Below, in pieces: positions 37,209-46,516 of a DNA stretch of 64,000 nt (the first letter of the stretch is position 1; each line of letters opens with the position of its first letter). The stretch comes from Corynebacterium kroppenstedtii. Its GTDB lineage: Bacteria > Actinomycetota > Actinomycetes > Mycobacteriales > Mycobacteriaceae. The stretch covers positions 1 to 64,000 of the forward strand of contig NZ_QFRA01000007.1 of NCBI RefSeq assembly GCF_003243515.1. The letters run 5' to 3'. A program made the position numbers and the translations under genes. The notes below the pieces were generated by a model. It had not been told where the DNA came from. It searched no databases and saw nothing but the letters and a program-made list of their open reading frames with translations.

Positions 37209-38315
37209 ATGAACAATGAGTTGCCTTGGGTCGTTTCCGTTCAGGAACTGCAAAAGCTCCAGCACGACTCCGCGGCCCACGAAAATCAGCGAAAAGCCCA
37301 ACGAGAGGCCGCTCGTCGGAAATCAGAATGGATCCAGCGTGCCTTGGCACATCCAGATGACCTCTCCGAAGCAGAGCGCCGTCGTCTCGAGGAATATCTC
37401 CGCGAAGAGGAAGAGGCTAAGGATCTATACCGATCGCAACCGTTGGCCTCATGCCCCGTCGTTGTTGCCGATGTGAGGTGGTACCTGGATGGACGTTCAG
37501 GATATGACGCGTACAAGAAGGGTCACATCCCAAACTCGGTCTTCATCGATTTAGATAGCATGCTCGCCGGACCGGCTTCGAAAGAAGACGGAAGGCACCC
37601 ACTGCCCTTGGAGGAGAGTTTTGCTGCAGCCATGGAAGTCAGTGGAATCGCGGATGACACCGTGGTTGTCGCTTACGACGACGCAGGCGGAGCATCTGCG
37701 TCGAGGTTAGTCTGGCTCCTGCGTGCCAGTGGACATCGAGCCGCTGTCATGGACGGAGGTCTCAACGCATGGATCCAGTATTGTGAACAGGCGCATAACA
37801 CCGACGAGAACGGGCAGGGGAGCGGACAGTTGGCTGAACACTTCCTTGATGACGGTGACGATGTGACCGAGCCTGAGGAAGCGGGAGCTTTTACCGCAGA
37901 GCCTTTCAACGCCGAATGGCTTGTCTCTATCGATGACGCGGCATCGGCCGCGGGTGAGGGAGTCGTCATTGATGCTCGCGCGCCAGAACGCTACCGAGGG
38001 GATAATGAACCGATCGATAGTCGCGCTGGGCATATTCCAGGAGCTCTCAACTTTTTCCACGGTGATTTCGTTGACGATAAAGGGTATTTCCTTGACCCAG
38101 ACCAGATTGTGTCCCGTCTGAATGATGCTGGCGTCGAGAAGCAGGAGGGACAATCGTTGGCGGAATCACCCATTGTGTACTGCGGATCTGGAGTCACCGC
38201 CACTCATGAGATCGTGGCCTTGGCTCATGCGGGAATTCAGGCTCGGTTATATCCCGGATCGTGGTCGCAGTACTCGGCAACCGATCGGCCGATCGTCCAG
38301 GGGGCTGCGCGGTAA
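37209..38315 (+). CDS. Thiosulfate/3-mercaptopyruvate sulfurtransferase with N-terminal insert
   Basis: Two-domain rhodanese, 368 aa. The C-terminal domain has the active-site loop CGSGVTA (YCGSGVTATHE), typical of mercaptopyruvate-type enzymes. The inactive first domain has VVVAYDDAGGASASRLVWLL. The start looks normal (PWVVSVQELQKLQ), but residues about 17-82 are a very charged helical insert (LSEAERRRLEEYLREEEEA) before the expected strand VVVADVRWYLDG. A second acidic insert lies between the domains (DDGDDVTEPEEAG). It stands alone between the tRNA and polA. Confidence 0.88.
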   Translation: MNNELPWVVSVQELQKLQHDSAAHENQRKAQREAARRKSEWIQRALAHPDDLSEAERRRLEEYLREEEEAKDLYRSQPLASCPVVVADVRWYLDGRSGYDAYKKGHIPNSVFIDLDSMLAGPASKEDGRHPLPLEESFAAAMEVSGIADDTVVVAYDDAGGASASRLVWLLRASGHRAAVMDGGLNAWIQYCEQAHNTDENGQGSGQLAEHFLDDGDDVTEPEEAGAFTAEPFNAEWLVSIDDAASAAGEGVVIDARAPERYRGDNEPIDSRAGHIPGALNFFHGDFVDDKGYFLDPDQIVSRLNDAGVEKQEGQSLAESPIVYCGSGVTATHEIVALAHAGIQARLYPGSWSQYSATDRPIVQGAAR

Positions 38316-38339
38316 GGACCTACGCGTACGTCGTCGCAT

Positions 38340-38359
38340 GTAAAACCGCCGTGTTTTAC
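38340..38359 (+). other. Hairpin between the rhodanese gene and polA
   Basis: GTAAAAC and GTTTTAC form a perfect 7-bp stem with a CGCCGT loop, 25 nt after the rhodanese stop. Only a broken T-run follows (GTCGTATTTT), so terminator function is possible but unsure. Confidence 0.45.
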
Positions 38360-38424
38360 GTCGTATTTTAAGAAGAATAACCACCGACCAGCCAGAGAAA
38401 ATAAGAGCGAAGGAGTCCTAGTTC

Positions 38425-41202
38425 ATGGTGTCTACCAACGAGGTTGAGGATACAAAGAAGAAGTTGCTTCTTCTCGACGGCCACTCTCTGGCTTTCCGCG
38501 CCTTTTACGCGTTACCGGCCGACAAATTTACTGATTCGTCAGGTCAGCATACGAACGCTGTATATGGTTTTATATCCATGCTGGTGACCCTTCTCGAACA
38601 AGAGAAGCCGACCCATATCGCTGCAGCTTTTGACCTGGCTGGTCCCACTTTTAGGTCTGAAAAATTCACTGACTATAAAGCCCAACGCCCGGAAACACCT
38701 CCAGAATTTAAAGGGCAAATTGAGCTCATTCGCCAGGCATTAGAAACGTTTGGAATCACCACCGTCGATTACAAACGATACGAAGCCGATGACGTCATTG
38801 CGACGCTCGCCACCCAGGGCCACGAGCAGGGCTTTGATACCTATATCTGCACCGGCGACAGGGATTCACTACAACTCGTTACCGATGACGTGACCGTGCT
38901 GTACACGCTCCGCGGAGTCAGTAATCTCGCTCGGTTCACTCCCGGCGCTGTGGAAGAAAAGTACGGGGTGACCCCGACACAATATCCGGACCTTGCAGCT
39001 TTACGGGGCGACACCTCTGACAATATGCCAGGAGTACCCGGGGTAGGGCCTAAAACCGCCCAGAAATGGATAAATAAGTACGGGTCACTTAATAACTTAA
39101 TTGACAATATCGACGACATCGGCGGAAAAGTCGGTGATGCACTTCGGCGGGATATTGACACTGTGATTCAAGCCCGCGAGCTGACCGAAATGGTCCGTGA
39201 CCTCCCCATTAAGTGCAGCCCCGAGGACTGCGAAATCCGCCCGTCAGCAAGAAATGACGTGAACGACTTCTTCGATGACGTTCAGTTCGGGATGAACCTC
39301 CGAGAGAGGGTTTTTTCCGTCATTCCGACGCAAGGCGGTTCGTCGGACGCCGGCAACCATCGTGAGCGCGTGTCTTATGAACGCGTAGGCCTGCAGAAAG
39401 GGGAGGTCGGTCACTGGTTAGAGGAAGCTACTGATCACAACCCCGCGGGGGTCGCAGCGCTGGGAAGTAAACTCCCATCTTCGCCGAGCATGAAGGCTCT
39501 AGCGATCACGCAGGGTAAACAAACGGCGATCATCAACATGAGTCGGACGACGGATGATGACCGCGACGCGTTGAAGGAATGGCTTCAGGATCCCCAGCGT
39601 CCGATCGTGGTACATGATGGTAAGGGACTTCTCCACATGTTGAGTAGCGAGGGGTTGACCGCTACAAACATTGAGCACGACACGAGGCTCGCCTCGTACT
39701 TAATCCATCCTGACTCCGGGAGCTTCGATCTGGAGAGCGTCGTACGACGCCGTCTTGGGCGGGATCTCTACGACAGCGACGTTGTGTCATGGGAGGAAGA
39801 ACACCGTTCTGGGCGTCAAATGTCGTTAGAAGTGGGGGATCTGTCATCGGGCGGTGAGGACGACCGGTCGGTTACCGGGGTTCCGTGGCCTGAGTGGGTC
39901 AAATTGGCTGACCACGCGGAAGCACCTCTTGAGCTTGCCGCTGAACTGGCGAAGAAGCTCGATGAGGCGGGTTTGTACTCAATTTACGAAAACCTTGAAA
40001 TCCCGCTTGTCTCGATCTTGTTCGGCATGGAGCGCGCCGGAATCAAGGTAAACAGGGAGCGCATGACGGCGTTGAGGGATTCAACGGCCGAAAAATTGGC
40101 CAAAGAAGTTGAGGAAGCCCGTGCTCTTGTCGACATGCCTAAATTGAATCTAGGAAGTCCGAAACAATTACAAGAGGTCCTCTTCGATAAACTGGAACTT
40201 CCTAAGACAAAGAAAACAAAGACGGGATATTCGACTGCAGCTAAAGCCATCGAACGATTAGCTGAGAAGCATCCGCACCCGTTCCTCGACCATCTTCTGG
40301 CGCATAGGGAATATCAAAAAAGGGTCAGCACTCTTGATGGGTTAATTAAAGCGATCGCTTCAGACGGGCGTATTCACACGACTTTCAACCAAACTGCGAC
40401 TGCCACGGGGCGTTTGTCCTCGACAGACCCTAATCTTCAGAATATTCCGGTCCGCACGGAGGAGGGGCGGCAAATACGTGCGGCCTTTGTCCCAGGTGAA
40501 GGGTATGAAGCGTTATTAACTGCAGACTATTCGCAGATCGAAATGCGTGTTATGACGCATCTCTCGCAGGATCGAGGCCTCATTGAGGCTTATCGCAGCG
40601 GTGAAGACCTGCACAATTTCGTCGGTTCGCAGGTTTTTGATGTGCCGGTCAACGAGGTAACCCCTGAGTTACGACGGCGAGTCAAAGCGTTGAGCTATGG
40701 CCTTGTCTATGGACTGTCGGAATATGGCCTCTCACAGCAGCTGGATATTTCTGTAAGAGAGGCGAAGAAAATTATGGTTAAGTATTTTGAACGGTTCGGC
40801 GGTGTGCGGCGCTATCTGAATGAAGTTGTCGATCGCGCACGGAAAGATGAGTATACGTCGACCATGCTCGGGAGAAGGCGCTATTTGCCAGACCTCGCCA
40901 GCATGAATCGGCAGGCGAGAGAGAATGCCAAACGCGCAGCTCTGAACGCCCCGATTCAAGGTACCGCGGCAGACATTATTAAGGTCGCGATGATCCGAGT
41001 CGATGCTGCGTTGAAACAAGAAAAATTGGCATCACGGGTGCTACTTCAGGTTCACGATGAGCTCGACGTCGAGGTCGCGAATGGTGAGCTTGAGCAGGTG
41101 AGAGGCATTATTCAGAGAGAAATGGATGAGGCTATCGAACTTGCTGTCCCGCTCGAGGTTGGAATGGCAGTCGGTGTCGATTGGAATGAAGCAGGCCATT
41201 AG
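38425..41202 (+). CDS. polA: DNA polymerase I
   Basis: Repair and Okazaki-fragment polymerase, 925 aa. The 5'-3' exonuclease domain (residues about 10-300) shows DGHSLAFRAFYAL, ADDVIATLA and CTGDRDSLQLV. The middle domain is a degenerate proofreading domain without the Asp/Glu motifs. Polymerase motifs are intact: A (ADYSQIEMRVMTHLSQD), B (RRRVKALSYGLVYGLSEYG) and C (LLQVHDELDVEV). The ATG at 38425 follows an AAGGAG-type site. rpsA is downstream, as in M. tuberculosis. Confidence 0.97.
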   Translation: MVSTNEVEDTKKKLLLLDGHSLAFRAFYALPADKFTDSSGQHTNAVYGFISMLVTLLEQEKPTHIAAAFDLAGPTFRSEKFTDYKAQRPETPPEFKGQIELIRQALETFGITTVDYKRYEADDVIATLATQGHEQGFDTYICTGDRDSLQLVTDDVTVLYTLRGVSNLARFTPGAVEEKYGVTPTQYPDLAALRGDTSDNMPGVPGVGPKTAQKWINKYGSLNNLIDNIDDIGGKVGDALRRDIDTVIQARELTEMVRDLPIKCSPEDCEIRPSARNDVNDFFDDVQFGMNLRERVFSVIPTQGGSSDAGNHRERVSYERVGLQKGEVGHWLEEATDHNPAGVAALGSKLPSSPSMKALAITQGKQTAIINMSRTTDDDRDALKEWLQDPQRPIVVHDGKGLLHMLSSEGLTATNIEHDTRLASYLIHPDSGSFDLESVVRRRLGRDLYDSDVVSWEEEHRSGRQMSLEVGDLSSGGEDDRSVTGVPWPEWVKLADHAEAPLELAAELAKKLDEAGLYSIYENLEIPLVSILFGMERAGIKVNRERMTALRDSTAEKLAKEVEEARALVDMPKLNLGSPKQLQEVLFDKLELPKTKKTKTGYSTAAKAIERLAEKHPHPFLDHLLAHREYQKRVSTLDGLIKAIASDGRIHTTFNQTATATGRLSSTDPNLQNIPVRTEEGRQIRAAFVPGEGYEALLTADYSQIEMRVMTHLSQDRGLIEAYRSGEDLHNFVGSQVFDVPVNEVTPELRRRVKALSYGLVYGLSEYGLSQQLDISVREAKKIMVKYFERFGGVRRYLNEVVDRARKDEYTSTMLGRRRYLPDLASMNRQARENAKRAALNAPIQGTAADIIKVAMIRVDAALKQEKLASRVLLQVHDELDVEVANGELEQVRGIIQREMDEAIELAVPLEVGMAVGVDWNEAGH

Positions 41203-41300
41203 CAGCCTTCCACCAGCGGAAAGTTTGCCAGTGCAGGGAAAATGAGATAAATTTTAGGACGCGCGTGTGTCCGCCTCTTATTTCCCTTTTCTTATCGACG

Positions 41301-41329
41301 TTGACTCGGTTGTATATGGTCGCGATATT
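41301..41329 (+). promoter_or_regulatory. rpsA promoter candidate
   Basis: TTGACT (41301-41306) and GATATT (41324-41329) are separated by 17 nt, giving a predicted start near 41336 and a leader of about 158 nt. Confidence 0.55.
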
Positions 41330-41399
41330 CCAGCTGGCGGCCATGATACGGCCACGGGAACACACTGCCGGTAGGAGAAGTCAAGAGGTTAATCATCTG

Positions 41400-41428
41400 A
41401 AGAGCCTTCGCGAAACGGAATGGCTCTT
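41400..41428 (+). promoter_or_regulatory. Hairpin in the rpsA leader
   Basis: AAGAGCC (41400-41406) and GGCTCTT (41422-41428) form a 7-bp stem in the predicted rpsA 5' leader, about 65 nt before the start codon. Autoregulation by S1 is known in other bacteria; here it is only a possibility. Confidence 0.4.
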
Positions 41429-41493
41429 TGCATGTGTGACGCGTTCGTTCCTGTCCGTTTTTCGATTACAATCCGTTTCGGAGCACTTAACAT

Positions 41494-42960
41494 ATGCCCA
41501 CTTCTACAACCCCTCAGGTAGCCGTCAATGACATTGGCTCCACTGAGGATTTCCTCGCTGCCATCGACTCCACCATCAAGTACTTCAACGATGGTGACAT
41601 CGTCGAGGGTACTGTGGTCAAAATTGATCACGATGAGGTTCTTCTTGATATTGGATACAAGACGGAAGGTGTCATTCCTTCACGTGAGCTGTCCATCAAG
41701 CACGAAATCGACCCCAACGAAGTAGTTGAGGTCGGCGACGAGATCGACGCTCTCGTTCTCACCAAAGAGGACAAAGAAGGTCGTCTGATCCTGTCGAAGA
41801 AGCGTGCACAATACGAGCGCGCTTGGGGCACCATCGAAGAACTTAAAGAGAAGGATGAGCCCGTCACCGGCACCGTTATTGAGGTCGTTAAGGGCGGCTT
41901 AATTCTCGATATCGGTCTTCGTGGGTTCCTCCCCGCTTCCTTGGTTGAGATGCGTCGCGTGCGTGATCTTCAGCCTTACATCGGCCAAGAGCTGGAAGCG
42001 AAGATCATCGAGCTCGACAAGCACCGCAACAACGTTGTGCTCTCCCGTCGTGCATGGCTCGAGCAGACCCAGTCCGAGGTTCGCTCCGAGTTCCTGCACC
42101 AGCTCCAGAAGGGTCAGGTCCGCAAGGGCGTCGTTTCCTCGATCGTCAACTTCGGTGCATTCGTCGATCTTGGCGGCGTAGACGGTCTGGTTCACGTCTC
42201 CGAGCTGTCCTGGAAGCACATCGACCACCCGTCCGAGGTTGTCGCTGTTGGCGACGAGGTCACCGTCGAGGTCCTCGATGTCGACATGGATCGCGAGCGT
42301 GTCTCCCTGTCGCTCAAGGCCACCCAGGAAGATCCGTGGCGAGTCTTCGCCCGCACCCACGCCATTGGCCAGATTGTTCCCGGTAAGGTCACCAAGCTGG
42401 TTCCGTTCGGCGCGTTCGTTCGCGTTGAAGAAGGCATCGAGGGTCTGGTCCACATCTCCGAGCTGGCAGAACGCCACGTGGAAGTTCCGGATCAGGTCGT
42501 CAACGTCGGCGAAGAAGTCATGGTCAAGGTCATCGACATCGACCTCGAGCGTCGCCGTATTTCCCTCTCCCTCAAGCAGGCCGACGAGGACTACACCGAA
42601 GAGTTCGATCCGTCGAAGTACGGAATGGCCGACTCTTACGACGAGCAGGGGAACTACATCTTCCCCGAGGGCTTCGATCCCGAGACCAACGAATGGCTCG
42701 AAGGGTTCGAAGAGCAGCGGGCCGAGTGGGAAGCTCGGTACGCAGAGTCGGAGCGTCGTCACGAGATGCACACCGCCCAGATCGAGCGTCACCGTGCCGG
42801 TGCCGCAGAGGCAAAGGAAGCCGCAGCCTCGGGTTACTCCTCCGAGTCTGAGGGTGACTCCGCTCCAGCTGAGCAGAGCGCCTCAGACGACTCCGGTTCC
42901 TTGGCTTCTGATGAGCAGCTTGCTAAGTTGCGCGAGAAGCTCGCCGGTGGCGAAAACTAG
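41494..42960 (+). CDS. rpsA: 30S ribosomal protein S1
   Basis: RNA-binding ribosomal protein, 488 aa with four S1 domains, the actinobacterial form. Their entry strands are EGTVVKIDHDEVLLDIG (about residue 38), TGTVIEVVKGGLILDIG (about 124), KGVVSSIVNFGAFVDLGG (about 210) and PGKVTKLVPFGAFVRV (about 295). The C-terminal about 110 residues are acidic and Ser/Ala-rich, with no fifth domain. Codon use is more biased than its neighbours, fitting high expression. A strong terminator follows. Confidence 0.97.
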   Translation: MPTSTTPQVAVNDIGSTEDFLAAIDSTIKYFNDGDIVEGTVVKIDHDEVLLDIGYKTEGVIPSRELSIKHEIDPNEVVEVGDEIDALVLTKEDKEGRLILSKKRAQYERAWGTIEELKEKDEPVTGTVIEVVKGGLILDIGLRGFLPASLVEMRRVRDLQPYIGQELEAKIIELDKHRNNVVLSRRAWLEQTQSEVRSEFLHQLQKGQVRKGVVSSIVNFGAFVDLGGVDGLVHVSELSWKHIDHPSEVVAVGDEVTVEVLDVDMDRERVSLSLKATQEDPWRVFARTHAIGQIVPGKVTKLVPFGAFVRVEEGIEGLVHISELAERHVEVPDQVVNVGEEVMVKVIDIDLERRRISLSLKQADEDYTEEFDPSKYGMADSYDEQGNYIFPEGFDPETNEWLEGFEEQRAEWEARYAESERRHEMHTAQIERHRAGAAEAKEAAASGYSSESEGDSAPAEQSASDDSGSLASDEQLAKLREKLAGGEN

Positions 42961-43041
42961 TTCCGGATTGATAACACGTTCGGACTAAAAACAGGCTGTT
43001 AAACCCAGCTTCACAACCACAGACTCGTTGTTGTGGTTCTT

Positions 43042-43072
43042 CCCCCTATCCCGTGTGGGTAGGGGGATTTTT
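43042..43072 (+). terminator. Terminator of rpsA
   Basis: CCCCCTATCCC pairs with GGGTAGGGGG across a GTGT loop and is followed by ATTTTTG. Classical intrinsic terminator. Confidence 0.9.
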
Positions 43073-43129
43073 GTCGTCGGTGGTCATTATCAAGCCCGAT
43101 AGTGTGGTTTGTAACTAATAGCCACAATT

Positions 43130-43145
43130 TGTGGCGAGCCTCACA
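43130..43145. promoter_or_regulatory. GlxR-type site upstream of ptsG
   Basis: TGTGGCGAGCCTCACA fits the CRP/GlxR consensus TGTGA-N6-TCACA with one mismatch. It is centred about 101 nt before the ptsG start and 46 nt upstream of a GATAAT -10 candidate (43181-43186). GlxR control of ptsG is known in C. glutamicum; here it is a motif match only. Confidence 0.55.
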
Positions 43146-43187
43146 AAGAATCGCTATTAAACCAAGCATATAGGGGGTACGATAATC

Positions 43188-43202
43188 TCGGACACAGTCC
43201 GA
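43188..43202. promoter_or_regulatory. Inverted repeat in the ptsG 5' region
   Basis: TCGGAC-ACA-GTCCGA is a perfect inverted repeat just after the -10 candidate, and a further half-site TCGGACA lies at about 43213-43219. The position, over the predicted transcription start, is that of a repressor operator; a SugR-type DeoR regulator is a candidate. I could not confirm the SugR motif from memory. Confidence 0.5.
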
Positions 43203-43238
43203 ACAGACATAATCGGACATAAATGCGAAAGGATTGTG

Positions 43239-45350
43239 ATGGCTTCGCAAACCGAAACCACCTCACGGTTCATCCTGGATAATATCGGTGGGGCGGATAA
43301 CATAGCGTCAGTGACGCACTGTGCGACTCGCTTGCGGTTCCAGTTGAATGATCGGTCACAAGCGAATACAGAAGCCCTGGACGAGAATGGATCAGTACTA
43401 GGTGTTGTTCCTCAGGGGGACAACGGGCTGCAGGTCGTCATGGGGGGTGCGGTCGCCAATTATTTCCAGGAGTTGATCAAGCTCCCGGGGGTTGCGGAAA
43501 GTGCTGAGGGCGGCGGCAATCGGCAAAAATCCTCCAAGAAAGAATACGGAGGAGTCCGCGGAAAGTTTGGCTGGGTCGACTACGCATTCGAGTTCCTCTC
43601 TGACACGTTCCGGCCAATTCTGTGGGCTCTCCTCGGTGCTTCACTGATCATCACGATTCTCGTCCTCCTCGACACGATGGGGATCCAGGATTTCCGTGCA
43701 GAGAATCGACCGCCGACGTACCAGTTCATGCACGCCATGTACCAGTCGGTGTTCTACTTCCTGCCGATCATGGTGGGCGCAACAGCTGGTCGGAAACTAG
43801 GCGCTAACGAATGGGTTGGCGCAGCTATTCCCGCTGCCCTCATGAGCCCAGAGTTCATGAGTCTAGGTAACCGCGAAGACGTCGTTCACGTCTTTGGCCT
43901 TCCGATGGTGTTGAACGAATACAGCGGTCAGGTTTTCCCGCCGTTGATCGCGGCCATCGCGTTGTACTGGGTTGAAAAAGGTCTGAAGAAGGTCATCCCT
44001 GAAGCGGTCCAGATGGTGTTCGTGCCGTTCTTCTCGCTGATCATTTTGATCCCAGCCACAGCATTCTTGCTTGGTCCCTTCGGTATCGGCCTGGGTAACG
44101 GTATTTCAAACGCTCTTAAAGCCATTAATGACTTTTCGCCGTTTATTCTGTCCGTCGTCGTTCCGCTGTTGTACCCGTTCATTGTGCCCCTTGGATTGCA
44201 CTGGCCGCTGAACGCCGTCATGATTCAGAACATCAACTCCCTCGGCTACGACTTCATCCAAGGCCCCATGGGTGCCTGGAACTTCGCGTGCTTCGGGTTG
44301 GTTGCGGGCGTTCTCTACCGTTCGTTCCGTGAACGCAATAAGGCCATGAAACAGGTCTCGCTTGGTGCTTTGATGGCTGGTCTTCTTGGTGGAATTTCCG
44401 AACCGTCGTTGTACGGTATTGTTCTTCGATTCAAGAAGACGTATCCGCGGTTACTCGCTGGCTGTTTTACAGGCGGCGTGGTCATGGGCATCTTCAACAT
44501 CAAAGCCAACGCCTTCGTCTTCACCTCGATCTTGACGATCCCGGCATTCCAACCCTGGCTCGGATACACTATTGGTATCGCCGTGGCGTTCTTTACCTCA
44601 TTCTTCCTGGTTGTCTTCTTCGACTACCGCTCAAAGGAAGAGAAGGAAGAAGTTCGGGCAAAGATTGCCGCTGATGAAGAAGCAGACAATGCGGCAGCTG
44701 CTAACCAGACCGAGGGAGCTTCGGCTTCGTCTGCAGCATCTTCTGTTCCAGCCGGGGCCGCGGCAGGATCCGAAACTCAGACTGAGTCATCGCAGGCCCA
44801 AGCGACGTCGACTACGACGAAGAAGAAGCGCCCAGTTCTCACGGAAACCTCAGTACTGGTTGCTCCTCTCGATGGAGCCATTGTGCCCTTGAAGGATGTA
44901 CCCGATCCCGCTTTCGCAGCTGGAGCAGTAGGCCACGGGGTCGCTATTGAGCCATCAGGCGATACCATTTATAGCCCCGGCGACGGAAGGATCCTCGCTG
45001 TCCAAGGACACGCGATTGGCGTCAAACTCGACCTCGGTGTGGATCTCCTCGTTCACGTCGGTGTCGATACGGTCGAGATGAAAGGCGAAGGCTTCGAGTC
45101 ATTCGTTAAGCGCGGCGACCGCGTATCGGCCGGACAAAAGCTCATGACCTTCGACAAAGAAAAGATTGCGAAGGCCGGTCACCCAGATGTCACCCCGGTT
45201 CTCATCACGAACTGGAAGAGGATAGGCGGAATCGTCACGATTGCCACTGGCGAGATTTCGCATGGGGAAGACCTCTTGAACCTGGTGCCAAAAGAAAGCA
45301 CACAGGACAAGGAATCTCAGGGAAGTAAAAACCAAGACGTGAAAGCGTAA
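43239..45350 (+). CDS. ptsG: Glucose-specific PTS permease EIIBCA
   Basis: Membrane transporter that imports and phosphorylates glucose using phosphate from the PTS. ATG 43239 after AAAGGA gives 703 aa. Domain order is IIB (phospho-Cys28 in THCATRLRF), IIC (about residues 100-440, with FRPILWALLGASLIIT, GAAIPAALMSPEF, GLHWPLNAVMIQN and GISEPSLYG), a Ser/Ala/Gln linker (about 470-525), and IIA (phospho-His in LLVHVGVDTVEM). The order and wording closely resemble C. glutamicum PtsG. Control probably involves the sites at 43130-43145 and 43188-43202. Confidence 0.95.
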   Translation: MASQTETTSRFILDNIGGADNIASVTHCATRLRFQLNDRSQANTEALDENGSVLGVVPQGDNGLQVVMGGAVANYFQELIKLPGVAESAEGGGNRQKSSKKEYGGVRGKFGWVDYAFEFLSDTFRPILWALLGASLIITILVLLDTMGIQDFRAENRPPTYQFMHAMYQSVFYFLPIMVGATAGRKLGANEWVGAAIPAALMSPEFMSLGNREDVVHVFGLPMVLNEYSGQVFPPLIAAIALYWVEKGLKKVIPEAVQMVFVPFFSLIILIPATAFLLGPFGIGLGNGISNALKAINDFSPFILSVVVPLLYPFIVPLGLHWPLNAVMIQNINSLGYDFIQGPMGAWNFACFGLVAGVLYRSFRERNKAMKQVSLGALMAGLLGGISEPSLYGIVLRFKKTYPRLLAGCFTGGVVMGIFNIKANAFVFTSILTIPAFQPWLGYTIGIAVAFFTSFFLVVFFDYRSKEEKEEVRAKIAADEEADNAAAANQTEGASASSAASSVPAGAAAGSETQTESSQAQATSTTTKKKRPVLTETSVLVAPLDGAIVPLKDVPDPAFAAGAVGHGVAIEPSGDTIYSPGDGRILAVQGHAIGVKLDLGVDLLVHVGVDTVEMKGEGFESFVKRGDRVSAGQKLMTFDKEKIAKAGHPDVTPVLITNWKRIGGIVTIATGEISHGEDLLNLVPKESTQDKESQGSKNQDVKA

Positions 45351-45396
45351 GCCGCCCTCGCGGACCACCACGTTTCGCGTATTGAGATAGATAACC

Positions 45397-45450
45397 CCCG
45401 GCATAGGATGTCCACGATCTAGTCGATTGTGGAATCCTGCCGGGATTCTT
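45397..45450. terminator. Terminator between ptsG and the MaoC gene
   Basis: CCCGGCATAGGAT pairs with ATCCTGCCGGG (one bulge), with an inner CCACGATC/GATTGTGG pair, followed by ATTCTTT. It lies between convergent genes and may serve both. Confidence 0.7.
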
Positions 45451-45480
45451 TGCGTGTGCCGCCGTTACAAGACGGACCGC

Positions 45481-46515
45481 TTAGATTTCTGACAATTGAG
45501 CAGTCACATTGATCTTCGACGAATCCTTCGCACTGCAATAGCGCAAATCCCATGAAAGCCCGTTTGAGTCGCGTTGCGGATGGCGGTAGGAATATGCCGC
45601 CAGGACGGCGGGAAGGATGATCGGCTTACCGAACTCCACGGTGTAGCGCGCCCGAGTAGGGATCTCGTCCTCGACGACGCTCAATAGTGAAGCAGCGCTC
45701 CACATCCCATGAGCAATGGTCGCCGGGAAGCCGAACGCCTTGGCCCCCAACCTGGAGACGTGAATCGGGTTTTTATCGCCCGAAACATTGGCGTAGTTCT
45801 TAATGTCCGAGGCCGACACTCGAATGATCGCCGTCGGGTCCTCAGGAAGATCAACGCTCATTCGTGAATAGTTGTCATCAGGGAGTTGCCCCTCGGGAGC
45901 TTTGCCCTTCGACAGCATGGTTGATCGTTGCCGCCAGACCACGTCGTCGGGTCCCGACGAGCGACGCACCTCGGTGATGATGTCTATCAACAAACCTTGG
46001 CGGTGACGTCGCAACGATTCCGTGTACACCGCCACATCGATGTTGTCGGTCACTGTGATGGGGGAATGCTGCTCGATGAGGTTGCGTATATGAATAGTCC
46101 CGACTGCCGGAAATGGAAAATCCGGCGAGTTCATTGCGCTCATCACGAGAGGAAATGTCACCGCATACGGATATGTCAGCGGCACGTCGTTGCTGATACG
46201 AAGGCCGCACGCAGCGCAGTATTCAGCAAGGTTCGTGGAATCGATCGTGACCCCATTGACGCGATACTCATGGGACGGGGCGGTGGCCGCCGAAGGCTTG
46301 CCACTCGACGAACGTTTTGAAAGGAACGGGACGCTGGGAAGAAGTCCGCGCAATGCTCGTCGGTACTCATCCCCAAGCGATGGGATTCTGTCGAGCTCAA
46401 CAATGGCTTTCTCTCTCGGAGAATCATTGTCGACGCCGTCAGTGGTCCCTGCCGACTGGGGCGCGGTGCTGGGCGTCGTTCCGGTGGAGGTTCCGTTACT
46501 AGATGATGCGTTCAC
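45481..46515 (-). CDS. MaoC-like (R)-specific enoyl/3-hydroxyacyl dehydratase (HtdX-like)
   Basis: Hot-dog-fold dehydratase for 3-hydroxyacyl thioesters, 344 aa. I place the start at GTG 46515, one base after the stop of the FabG4-like gene; the longer open frame would overlap that gene by over 100 nt. The hydratase-2 motif is clear: YANVSGDKNPIHVS and FGFPATIAHGMWSA. The first about 40 residues are Ser/Thr-rich and probably disordered. Order and neighbours match M. tuberculosis Rv0241c-Rv0242c-Rv0243 (htdX-fabG4-fadA2). Confidence 0.85.
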   Translation of the reverse strand: MNASSSNGTSTGTTPSTAPQSAGTTDGVDNDSPREKAIVELDRIPSLGDEYRRALRGLLPSVPFLSKRSSSGKPSAATAPSHEYRVNGVTIDSTNLAEYCAACGLRISNDVPLTYPYAVTFPLVMSAMNSPDFPFPAVGTIHIRNLIEQHSPITVTDNIDVAVYTESLRRHRQGLLIDIITEVRRSSGPDDVVWRQRSTMLSKGKAPEGQLPDDNYSRMSVDLPEDPTAIIRVSASDIKNYANVSGDKNPIHVSRLGAKAFGFPATIAHGMWSAASLLSVVEDEIPTRARYTVEFGKPIILPAVLAAYSYRHPQRDSNGLSWDLRYCSAKDSSKINVTAQLSEI

Positions 46516-46516
46516 G

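Noticed and set aside
41899..42792. Open frame of 297 codons on the minus strand
   Set aside because: Antisense to the four-S1-domain gene rpsA; a mirror of its biased codons.
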